Below, in pieces: positions 19,336 through 27,119 of a DNA stretch of 64,000 nt. How positions within the stretch are numbered: the first letter of the stretch is position 1; each line of letters begins with the position of its first letter. The position numbers and the translations under genes were made by a program. The DNA lies in the NCBI RefSeq assembly GCF_001942405.1, contig NZ_MKKA01000005.1, positions 1 through 64,000 on the forward strand. Direction: 5' to 3'. The notes beneath the pieces are model-generated. The model did no database searches, was not told the origin of the DNA, and saw only the letters and a program-made list of their open reading frames with translations. The DNA is from Ornithinimicrobium sp. CNJ-824. Lineage in GTDB: Bacteria > Actinomycetota > Actinomycetes > Actinomycetales > Dermatophilaceae.

Positions 19336-19893
19336 TCACGGCAGCGGCGCACCTCGTTTGGCCGCCGCGGCCGCCGCCCCGTTGCGCCGACGCCGCCGCA
19401 CCGCCAGCGTCGTGCCGACGACGACCACCGTGGCGAGGAGGGCCGCCAGGGCCAGCGGCTCCCCGGCCAGCGCGGCGATCGTCGCGCCCCACAGCGCGAA
19501 CCCGATCGTGCTGTAGATCGCCGCCCAGGCCAGCGCCCCCGGGATCTGGACCAGGGTGAACACCGGCCAGGCGATGCGCAGCATCCCCGCGGCCGCCAGC
19601 ACGAGGGTCTGGAAGCCGACGGTCAGGTAGGCCAGCGGGATGGTCACCAGCCCCCAGCGCTGGATCGAGCTGCGCCCGCGGGCCACGCGGTCGCCGCTGA
19701 GCCAGCGGTGCACGCCGGCCTTCCAGCCCTCGGTGGGCCGGGTGCGGCGCAGGGTCTGCTCGGTCACGACCCGGGCGAGCCAGTAGGTGCCCTGCCCGCG
19801 CAGCATCCCGACGAGGAACAGGAACAGGTAGGCGACGACGAAGCCGTGCCGCTCCCAGAAGAACTGGCCCTGGCCGGCCATGACGATGAGCAT
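19336..19893 (-). CDS. DedA-like membrane protein
   Basis: A 185-residue membrane protein with four or five helices. It shows the DedA (SNARE-associated/VTT) pattern: an early helix with LFLFLVGMLRGQGTYWLAR, a central amphipathic region with RWGLVTIPLAYLTVGFQTLV, then GALAWAAIYSTIGFALWGA. The C-terminus is basic and Ala-rich. The start is ATG 19893 or ATG 19881, and neither has a strong SD. It is divergent from the G6PDH-like gene with about 60 bp between. DedA proteins act in membrane lipid scrambling and proton-motive-force homeostasis; the role here is not known. Confidence 0.7.
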   Translation of the reverse strand: MLIVMAGQGQFFWERHGFVVAYLFLFLVGMLRGQGTYWLARVVTEQTLRRTRPTEGWKAGVHRWLSGDRVARGRSSIQRWGLVTIPLAYLTVGFQTLVLAAAGMLRIAWPVFTLVQIPGALAWAAIYSTIGFALWGATIAALAGEPLALAALLATVVVVGTTLAVRRRRRNGAAAAAAKRGAPLP

Positions 19894-19956
19894 CCCACCG
19901 TCGAGGATATCGGTCGCCGCGCGCGCCCTTCCCGTCGCGATGCCAGACTGTGCGCC

Positions 19957-21336
19957 ATGGCAGACGCACCCACGACCCTCCTCATCCTCGGCGCCTCCGG
20001 CGACCTGACCCGCCGGCTGCTCCTGCCCGGCCTGGGCTCGCTGCTGCGGATCGAGCCCGAGCGGCACGTCGTCGTCCTCGGCGCCGACCGCTCGGAGATG
20101 ACCCAGGACGGGTGGAGGCGGCGGGTGAGCGACTCGCTGGCCGAGGCCGAGGTGGACGGGGAGGTCGTCGAGCGGATCGTGGCCGCCGCCCGCTACGAGC
20201 AGACCGACGCCCTGGACCCCGAGCAGCTGCGCGCGCTGGTCGACGGCGTGGAGGACGGCCTCGTCATCTACTTTGCGCTCCCGCCGCAGGTCACCGTCGG
20301 CGTGTGCGAGCTGCTCGCGGCGATCGACCTGCCGGAGGGCACCCGGCTGGCGATGGAGAAGCCGTTCGGGCACGACCTGGAGACCGCGGTCCAGCTCAAC
20401 GAGCAGGCCACCAAGGTCGTGCCCGAGGACCGGATCTTCCGCATCGACCACTTCCTCGGCGTCAACACCGTGCTCAACCTCCTCGGGCTGCGCTTCGCCA
20501 ACCGCATCTTCCAGCCGCTGTGGAGCGCCGAGCACATCGAGCGGGTCGACATCTGCTACGACGAGTCGCTCGCCCTCGAGGGCCGCGCAGGTTACTACGA
20601 CAAGGCCGGGGCCCTGATCGACATGACCCAGTCCCACCTGCTGCAGGTGCTGGCCATGTTCGCCATGGAGTCCCCGGCGAGCATGGACCCCGACGAGATC
20701 CGCTCCCTGAAGGCCCAGGTGCTGCGGGCCACCACCCTGTGGGGCGAGGACCCGCTGACGGCCTCGCGCCGGGCGCGCTACACCGCCGGGACCATCGACG
20801 GTCGGCAGGTGCCCGACTACACCTCCGAGGAGGGGGTCGACCCCGACCGGGGCACCGAGACCCTCGCCCAGCTCATCGTCCAGGTGCGCAACCAGCGCTG
20901 GGCGGGCGTGCCGTTCGTGCTGCGCAGCGGCAAGGCCCTGGGGGACGACAACAAGCAGATCACCGTGACCTTCCGCGCCCCCGCCCACGTCCCGGACGGG
21001 CTCCGCGACTGCGGCGCGCCGGACAAGCTCGTCCTCGAGCTGCGCCCCGGCGCGGTCACCGTCGAGATGTCTGTCAACGCCGAGGGCGACCCCTTCGAGC
21101 TGACGCAGAAGCAGCTGCACACCCCCCTGGGGCAGCCCCGGATGAAGCCGTACGGCGAGGTGCTGGCCGGGATCCTCGACAGCAACCCGCTGCTGTCGAT
21201 CCGCGGCGACAACGCCGAGCAGATGTGGCGCATCGTCGAGCCGGTGCTCGACGCCTGGCGCGCCGACGAGGTGCCGATGGAGGAGTATGCCGCGGGCTCC
21301 GGCGGCCCCGACGGGTGGGACCGGGTCCCGGGCTGA
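19957..21336 (+). CDS. Glucose-6-phosphate dehydrogenase-like protein (atypical)
   Basis: A 459-residue G6PDH-family protein. The NADP-binding loop is LLILGASGDLTRRLLLPGL near residue 8, and MEKPFGHDLETA near residue 137 is conserved. The substrate motif reads RIDHFLGVNTV (about residue 165), whereas classic enzymes have RIDHYLGKE; the Lys and Glu after LG are missing, although Asp and His are kept. The rest (VLRSGKALG, QLHTPLGQPRMKPYGEVL) is family-like. This looks like a paralogue group seen in actinobacteria rather than the main zwf, which usually sits beside opcA and tal. Activity on glucose 6-phosphate is therefore uncertain. Confidence 0.8.
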   Translation: MADAPTTLLILGASGDLTRRLLLPGLGSLLRIEPERHVVVLGADRSEMTQDGWRRRVSDSLAEAEVDGEVVERIVAAARYEQTDALDPEQLRALVDGVEDGLVIYFALPPQVTVGVCELLAAIDLPEGTRLAMEKPFGHDLETAVQLNEQATKVVPEDRIFRIDHFLGVNTVLNLLGLRFANRIFQPLWSAEHIERVDICYDESLALEGRAGYYDKAGALIDMTQSHLLQVLAMFAMESPASMDPDEIRSLKAQVLRATTLWGEDPLTASRRARYTAGTIDGRQVPDYTSEEGVDPDRGTETLAQLIVQVRNQRWAGVPFVLRSGKALGDDNKQITVTFRAPAHVPDGLRDCGAPDKLVLELRPGAVTVEMSVNAEGDPFELTQKQLHTPLGQPRMKPYGEVLAGILDSNPLLSIRGDNAEQMWRIVEPVLDAWRADEVPMEEYAAGSGGPDGWDRVPG

Positions 21337-21423
21337 GCAGGTCTTCCCGGCCGGCCCTCCCCACGTCGTCGGCACCGGGGGAGGGGTGGACAGACGGGCG
21401 GGCCTGCGCAAGGGTTGCTGGTC

Positions 21424-23067
21424 ATGGACGAACTAGCACGCAGGCTCGGCCTGCGGACCAACCCTCAGATCTTCTTCTGGTCCGCCGGCCTGATGATCGC
21501 CATCCTCATCCTGCTGCTGGCCTTCCCCGGGCCGCTGGGGGAGGTGTTCGGCCAGGGGCGTGACTGGGTGGTGACCCACCTCGGCTGGTTCTTCATCCTC
21601 GGGGTGACCAGCTGGGTGCTCTTCCTCATCTGGGTCGCCTTCAGCCGCTACGGGTCGTTGCGCCTGGGCGCCGACGACGACCGGCCGGCCTACGGCAACC
21701 TGTCCTGGTTCGCGATGCTCTTCGCCGGCGGCATCGGCACCGTCCTGATGTTCTGGGGCGTCGCCGAGCCGATGTCGCACTTCGCCGCCCCGCCGTTCCC
21801 CGACGTCGAGCCCTACTCGGTCGAGGCCGCGCGCAGCGCGATGAGCATCTCGCTGTACCACCTGAGCATCCACACGTGGGCGATCTTCACCCTCCCCGGG
21901 CTGGCGTTCGGCTACTTCGTCTACCGCAAGGGCCTGCCGCTGCGCTTCTCCTCGGCGTTCTACCCCCTGCTCAAGGAGCGGATCCACGGCACCCCGGGCA
22001 AGGTCATCGACGTCTTCGCCGTGCTCGGCACCATCTTCGGCCTGGCGGTCTCGCTGGGCCTGGGCACCTCCCAGATCAGCGCCGGGCTGAGCTCCCTCAC
22101 CGGCCTGGAGGACGCGGTGTGGCTGCGGGTCGTCATCATCACGGTCCTGACGATCGTGGCGACCGCCTCCATCGTCGCCGGCCTGGACAAGGGCGTGAAG
22201 CGGCTGTCCAACCTCAACATCCTCACCGCCGTCGCCCTGATGATCTTCGTGCTCTTCGCCGGGGAGACGGTCTTCCTGCTGCGGCAGCTGATCGAGAGCC
22301 TGGGCTACTACCTGCAGGACGTCGTCCGCCTGTCCTTCTGGAACGACGCCATGGCCGAGTTCTCCAAGGAGGGCGGCTGGGGCTGGCAGGGCGGCTGGAC
22401 CGTCTTCTACTGGGCGTGGACGGTGACCTGGTCGCCGTTCATGGGCATCTTCCTGGCGCGCATCTCGCGCGGCCGCACCATCCGTGAGTTCATCGGCGGC
22501 GTCCTCGTGGCCCCCTCGGTCTTCACCCTCGTGTGGTTCGTCGTCTTCGGCTGGTCGGCGATGGAGCTGGACGGGATCGGCGGCAGCGGCGGCGAGCTGT
22601 CGGCGGCGGTCGCCGAGAGCGTGCCGCTGGCGATGTTCGCCTTCTTCGAGAACTTCCCCCTGGCGACCCTCACCTCGGGCATCGCCATCGTCGTGGTCGC
22701 GCTCTTCTTCGCCACCTCCTCCGACTCGGCCTCCCTCGTCGTGGACATGCTCTGCTCCGGCGAGGCCGAGGGGGGCCCCACCCGTCAGCGGGTGTTCTGG
22801 GGCGTGTCCGAGGGCGCCGTCGCGGCCAGCCTCATCGTCCTCGGCGGCGACGAGGCGCTCACCTCGCTGCAGCAGGTGATCACGGTGATGGGCCTGCCGG
22901 TCTTCATCCTCGTCTTCGCCATGGTGCCGATGCTGGTGATGGCCTTCCGGGAGGAGGGGTTCGTCGTGCGCAAGGGGCGGGTCCCCGCGGGCGAGGGGCC
23001 GATCATCCCGAAGGAGGAGACGGGTGACGCCGACGACCGGAGGGCCGGCAGCTCACCGGCGCCCTGA
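21424..23067 (+). CDS. BCCT-family transporter (betaine/choline/carnitine type)
   Basis: A 547-residue BCCT carrier with 12 membrane helices. Diagnostic regions are MLFAGGIGTVLMFWGVAEPM near residue 100, LGLGTSQISAGLSSL near residue 215, and the signature FYWAWTVTWSPFMGIFLARISRGR near residue 320. Such carriers import glycine betaine, choline or carnitine using Na+ or proton gradients, often for osmoprotection. The C-terminal tail is short, so strong osmosensing is not evident. The ATG at 21424 is 9 nt after AAGGG; TTG 21415 is an alternative. It ends close to the convergent RND gene. Confidence 0.9.
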   Translation: MDELARRLGLRTNPQIFFWSAGLMIAILILLLAFPGPLGEVFGQGRDWVVTHLGWFFILGVTSWVLFLIWVAFSRYGSLRLGADDDRPAYGNLSWFAMLFAGGIGTVLMFWGVAEPMSHFAAPPFPDVEPYSVEAARSAMSISLYHLSIHTWAIFTLPGLAFGYFVYRKGLPLRFSSAFYPLLKERIHGTPGKVIDVFAVLGTIFGLAVSLGLGTSQISAGLSSLTGLEDAVWLRVVIITVLTIVATASIVAGLDKGVKRLSNLNILTAVALMIFVLFAGETVFLLRQLIESLGYYLQDVVRLSFWNDAMAEFSKEGGWGWQGGWTVFYWAWTVTWSPFMGIFLARISRGRTIREFIGGVLVAPSVFTLVWFVVFGWSAMELDGIGGSGGELSAAVAESVPLAMFAFFENFPLATLTSGIAIVVVALFFATSSDSASLVVDMLCSGEAEGGPTRQRVFWGVSEGAVAASLIVLGGDEALTSLQQVITVMGLPVFILVFAMVPMLVMAFREEGFVVRKGRVPAGEGPIIPKEETGDADDRRAGSSPAP

Positions 23068-23074
23068 CCGCATA

Positions 23075-23091
23075 CCCCCGCCCGCCGGGGG
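23075..23091. terminator. Short GC hairpin between convergent BCCT and RND genes
   Basis: CCCCC (23075-23079) pairs with GGGGG (23087-23091) around a 7-nt loop in a 33-bp gap between convergent genes. It lacks a T-run and may simply be a chance GC hairpin, but its position suits transcription termination. Confidence 0.35.
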
Positions 23092-23100
23092 CGGCCCGGC

Positions 23101-26100
23101 TCAGGCCGCCGCCTCCGGCCCCCGGGAGTGGCGCTCCCCGCCGATGCGGGCCGCGCCGCGCTCGACCAGCTCGTAGAGCACGGGCACGAGGATCAGCGTC
23201 AGCAGCGTCGAGCTGATCAGACCGCCGATGACGACCATGGCCAGCGGCTGGGACAGGAAGGCCCCGCCGCCGGTCACCGCGAGGGCCAGCGGGGTCAGCG
23301 CCAGGATCGTGGCCGCGGCCGTCATGACGATCGGCCGCAGCCGGTGCCGGGCGCCCTCGACGACCGCCTCGTGCCGGTCCATGCCCCGGTCGCGGTACTG
23401 GTTGACCAGGTCGATGAGCACGATGGCGTTGGTCACGACGATGCCGATGAGCATGAGCAGGCCGATGAGCGAGGCCACGTCGAGCGGGAAGCCGGTGACG
23501 AGCAGCAGGGCGACGGACCCGGTCGCCGCGAACGGCACGGACACCAGCAGGATCAGCGGCTGGACCAGCGAGTTGAACGTCGCCACCATGACGAGGTAGA
23601 CGATCGCGATCGCGGCCAGCAGCGCCAGCCCCAGCGAGCGGAACGCGGACGCCTGCTCGGCGCTGACGCCCCCGACCTCGACCTGGACGCCCTCGGCCAC
23701 GTCGAGGTCCTCCAGGGCGGCGGTCAGCTCGGCCGTCGTCGCGCCGAGGTCGTCGCCGGAGGGGCGGCCCTCGACCGTGGCGGCCCGGAGCCCGTCGATG
23801 CGGGTGATGGAGACCGCCTCCTCGATCGTGGTCAGCTCGGCGACGTCGCCGAGCCGCACCGCCTCGCCGTCCTCGTCGGTGGCCACCTCCAGGTCCGCCA
23901 GGGCGTCCACGTCGGCCGCCTCGCCCTGGCGCAGCAGCACGTCGAGCTGCTGCGCGTCGAACTCGACCCGGCCCACGCGGGCCCCGTCGGTGGCGGCCTG
24001 GACGAGCTGCCCCAGCTGTGACTCCACGACGCCGACCTCGGCGGCGGCGGCCCGGTCGACCTCCACGCGGAGGGCGGGGACCGTGTCGGTGAGGTTGTTC
24101 GTCACGTCGGCCGCGCCGACCTGCGCCATCACCTCGGTCACCTGGTCGGCGGCGGCGCGCAGGTCGTCCTCGTCCTGGGCCTGGACGACCACCTCGAGGT
24201 TGGAGGTGCCCATCTGCTGGCCGGCGGCGGTGACGAGCGAGGCGCCCTCGGGCAGCTGCTCCTCGAACCGGGCGGCCATCGTCTCGCCGAAGGCCTCCCC
24301 CTCCACGCCCTCGACGAGGGTCAGCGCGAAGGTGGCGGTGTTGGCCCCGCTGCCCATGAAGACGGCCTCGATGCCCCCGGGGCTGCCGGCGACGACCTGG
24401 TAGGACTCGACCTCGTCCTGCTCGGCCAGCCACTGCTCGACCCGGGCGGCCTCCTCGTCGGTCTCCTCCAGCTGGGTGCCGGTCGGCAGGGTGAGGGTGG
24501 CCTGCAGGGTGTTCTCGCCGGAGCTGCCGATGAAGTCGGTCTTGAGCTGGGTGGCCGTCCACCCGGTCGCGACGAGCAGCAGGCCGGCCAGCCCGAGCGT
24601 CAGCCAGGGGCGGGCCAGGGCCGTGCGCAGGACGGGCAGGTAGGCCTTCTGCAGCCGGTCGGGGGAGTCGTCGGCGTCGTGGTCGGCACGCGCCCGGCCA
24701 CCGTGGCGGCCCTTGCCGCCGAGGAACCAGAAGCCGAGGACCGGGACGATGGTCAGCGCCACGAGGAGCGAGGCGAGCATGGCCAGCGCCACGGTGACCG
24801 CGAACGGTCGGAAGAGCTCGCCGACCTGCCCGGTGACGAAGCCCAGGGGCAGGAACACCGCGACCGTGGCGATCGTCGCCGACGTGATCGCGCCGGCCAC
24901 CTCGCGGGTCGCCTCGACGACGGCGGTGCGCCGTTCGTCCCCCCGGGCGATGTGCCGCTTGATGTTCTCGATGACGACGATCGAGTCGTCGACGACCCGG
25001 CCCACGGAGATGGTCAGCGCCCCCAGGGTCAGGATGTTGAGGCTGTAGCCCAGGGCCGAGAGCCCGATGAGGGCCAGCAGCAGCGACAGCGGGATCGACA
25101 CGGCCGTGACCAGGGTCAGCCGCACCGAGAGCAGGAAGATGAGCACGACGAGGATCGCGAAGCCCAGGCCCAGCAGGCCCTCGGTGGCCAGGTCCTCGAT
25201 GGACTTCTCGATGAACGGCGCCCCGTCGAAGACGGTGACCAGCTCGCCGCCGTCGAGGGCGGTGGTGATCTCCTCCTGCAGGTCCTCCAGGGCGCGGGAG
25301 ACGTCGACGGCGTTGCCGTCCGGGGTCTTGGTGATGGCCAGCCCCACGCTGGGCTCGCCGTTGGTCCGGGTGTATGCGGTCGCCTCCCGCGTCTGCAGCG
25401 TCACCTCGGCGACGTCCCCGAGGGTGGGCACCTCCACGTCCCCGGCCTCGTCGGCCCCCGCCCGGGCCTGCTCGGCGGCGGCGGTCGCCTGCTCGGCCGC
25501 GGCGGCCGCGGCGGCGGCCTCCTGGGCCAGGGCCGGGTCGGTCGGGTCGGCCTGGGCGGCGGCGGCCGCCTCGTCGGCCGCGGTGCGGGCCTCCTGCGCG
25601 GCCCCCTCGGCCTCGGTGGCGGCGGCCCGCTGCTGGGCGGCGGCCTGCCGGGCCCCGACGGTGGCCTGCGTCAGCAGCGGCAAGGCCTCGATCTGCTCGA
25701 CGGAGGTCAGCCGGGAGCCCACCTGGACGGGCAGCTCCCGGTCCCCGTCGAGCACCGTCCCGCCCGGGACGACCACGCCGTTGGTCTGCAGCAGCTGGGC
25801 CACGGCGCCCACGTCGGCACCCGCCTCGGCGGCCTCGTCCTCGTCCAGGTCGACGGTGACGATCCGGTCCGAGACGCCGGAGAGGGTGACCGCCCGGACG
25901 CCGTCGATGTCCTCGATCTCGGGCACGACGAGCCGTTCGAGCCGGTCGATGAGGTCCTGGGCGTCGCTGTCCGGCCCGCCGGACGCGGCCAGCTGGATGA
26001 TCGGGAAGTCGTCCAGGTTGCCGGCGAAGATCTGCGGTTCGGCGCCGTCGGGCAGGCCGGTGGAGGCGGAGAGCACCGACCGCTGGAGCGAGGTCTGCGC

Positions 26101-26412
26101 GGCGCCCAGGTCGGTCCCGTAGTCCAGCTCGACGACCACCGAGGAGAAGCCGTCGGTGCTGGTGGAGGTCACCTCCACGACGTTCTGCAGGCCCTGGGCG
26201 ACGATCTCCAGCGGCTCGGTGACCTGCTCCTCCACGACCGAGCTGCCGGACCCCGGCACGGCGGTGGTGATGGCCAGCACGGGGAACTGCAGGGAGGGGA
26301 AGAGCTCGCGCGGCAGCGTCACCGTGGACCACAGCCCGGCCAGGACGGCGAAGAGGGTGGTCAGGGCGATGAGGGCCCGGTTGCGGACGCTGAACAGTGT
26401 GAGGCGTGCCAT
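23101..26412 (-). CDS. RND-family efflux permease with coiled-coil insertion
   Basis: A 1103-residue HAE/RND inner-membrane permease with two homologous halves. Each half has an extracytoplasmic porter loop and six helices. Membrane hallmarks are SVGRVVDDSIVVIENIKRHI near residue 460 and LLMLIGIVVTNAIVLIDLV near residue 985. The first porter loop carries an extra Ala/Gln/Glu-rich stretch (about residues 255-325; 25440-25650) predicted to be a coiled coil or long helix. No membrane-fusion protein or outer-membrane partner is nearby, so it probably works alone, as actinobacterial RNDs often do. It is divergent from a marR gene across a palindromic operator, so it is probably repressed by that protein. 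Confidence 0.9.
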   Translation of the reverse strand: MARLTLFSVRNRALIALTTLFAVLAGLWSTVTLPRELFPSLQFPVLAITTAVPGSGSSVVEEQVTEPLEIVAQGLQNVVEVTSTSTDGFSSVVVELDYGTDLGAAQTSLQRSVLSASTGLPDGAEPQIFAGNLDDFPIIQLAASGGPDSDAQDLIDRLERLVVPEIEDIDGVRAVTLSGVSDRIVTVDLDEDEAAEAGADVGAVAQLLQTNGVVVPGGTVLDGDRELPVQVGSRLTSVEQIEALPLLTQATVGARQAAAQQRAAATEAEGAAQEARTAADEAAAAAQADPTDPALAQEAAAAAAAAEQATAAAEQARAGADEAGDVEVPTLGDVAEVTLQTREATAYTRTNGEPSVGLAITKTPDGNAVDVSRALEDLQEEITTALDGGELVTVFDGAPFIEKSIEDLATEGLLGLGFAILVVLIFLLSVRLTLVTAVSIPLSLLLALIGLSALGYSLNILTLGALTISVGRVVDDSIVVIENIKRHIARGDERRTAVVEATREVAGAITSATIATVAVFLPLGFVTGQVGELFRPFAVTVALAMLASLLVALTIVPVLGFWFLGGKGRHGGRARADHDADDSPDRLQKAYLPVLRTALARPWLTLGLAGLLLVATGWTATQLKTDFIGSSGENTLQATLTLPTGTQLEETDEEAARVEQWLAEQDEVESYQVVAGSPGGIEAVFMGSGANTATFALTLVEGVEGEAFGETMAARFEEQLPEGASLVTAAGQQMGTSNLEVVVQAQDEDDLRAAADQVTEVMAQVGAADVTNNLTDTVPALRVEVDRAAAAEVGVVESQLGQLVQAATDGARVGRVEFDAQQLDVLLRQGEAADVDALADLEVATDEDGEAVRLGDVAELTTIEEAVSITRIDGLRAATVEGRPSGDDLGATTAELTAALEDLDVAEGVQVEVGGVSAEQASAFRSLGLALLAAIAIVYLVMVATFNSLVQPLILLVSVPFAATGSVALLLVTGFPLDVASLIGLLMLIGIVVTNAIVLIDLVNQYRDRGMDRHEAVVEGARHRLRPIVMTAAATILALTPLALAVTGGGAFLSQPLAMVVIGGLISSTLLTLILVPVLYELVERGAARIGGERHSRGPEAAA

Positions 26413-26430
26413 AGGATGCCAAGCCTACGG

Positions 26431-26459
26431 CCAACGGTTAGCCTCTCCCTAAACGTTGG
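26431..26459. promoter_or_regulatory. Palindromic operator between RND and marR genes
   Basis: An imperfect inverted repeat, CCAACGGTTAG (26431-26441) and CTAAACGTTGG (26449-26459), has 10 of 11 positions paired around a 7-nt centre. It lies in the 85-bp gap between divergent genes. Size and symmetry suit a dimeric MarR protein controlling both itself and the RND pump. AT-rich half-sites stand out against the GC-rich background. Confidence 0.75.
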
Positions 26460-26497
26460 ACACCCCCCCCTCGTCCCCGTCAGGAGGTGCACCCGAC

Positions 26498-27019
26498 GTG
26501 ACCCCGGTCCGGACCGACGCGCGCCGTCTCCTCTGCGAGCGGATCGCGGCCGCCGAGGTCGAGCTGCACGCCGTCGCGATGCGGCGGGTCGAGCCGGTCT
26601 CCACGTCGGCCGACCTCACCCTGCGGCAGCTGCAGGTCCTGGCCGTGCTCCGGGCGGCCCCGGGGTCCACCGGGCAGCAGCTCGCCGAGGCCCTCGGCGT
26701 GTCCACCCCCACCATGAGCGGCATCGTCGACCGGATCGCCTCCAAGGGCTGGCTGGACCGCGAGCAGGACCCGCAGGACCGGCGTCGCGTGCTCCTGCAC
26801 CTGACCCCTGAGGCCGAGGAGATGCTCGCCGAGCTCGAGGTGCCCGTCCACCGGGTCAAGGCCCGCATCCTCGACCGGCTGGACGAGGACGACCTGCGCG
26901 AGCTCGCCCGGCTCACCGACCGGATGCGCGACGCCGCCCGCGAGGTCGAGGACGAGCGTTCCTGCGAGGCCGCCCGCGAGGTCGAGGACGAGCGCTCCCG
27001 CGAGGCCGCCGACGCCTGA
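26498..27019 (+). CDS. MarR-family regulator
   Basis: A 173-residue winged-helix regulator. The recognition region is LAEALGVSTPTMSGIVDRI (about residues 66-84), followed by the wing with DPQDRRRVLLHLT. The GTG start at 26498 is 8 nt after a perfect AGGAGGTG; an upstream ATG at 26456 would lie inside the operator and is rejected. The C-terminal tail contains an almost exact tandem duplication of EAAREVEDERS. It is divergent from the RND permease gene with a shared palindrome between them, so repression of the pump and of itself is likely. The ligand is unknown. Confidence 0.88.
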   Translation: MTPVRTDARRLLCERIAAAEVELHAVAMRRVEPVSTSADLTLRQLQVLAVLRAAPGSTGQQLAEALGVSTPTMSGIVDRIASKGWLDREQDPQDRRRVLLHLTPEAEEMLAELEVPVHRVKARILDRLDEDDLRELARLTDRMRDAAREVEDERSCEAAREVEDERSREAADA

Positions 27020-27119
27020 GGGAACGCCGTCGGGGCCCGACCGGGAACCCTTCGCGAGCCGCCCCGGAGCTGCATACCCCTCGTGCCGTCCGTCGCCCCC
27101 GCGGCGTAGGTTTGGCCCC

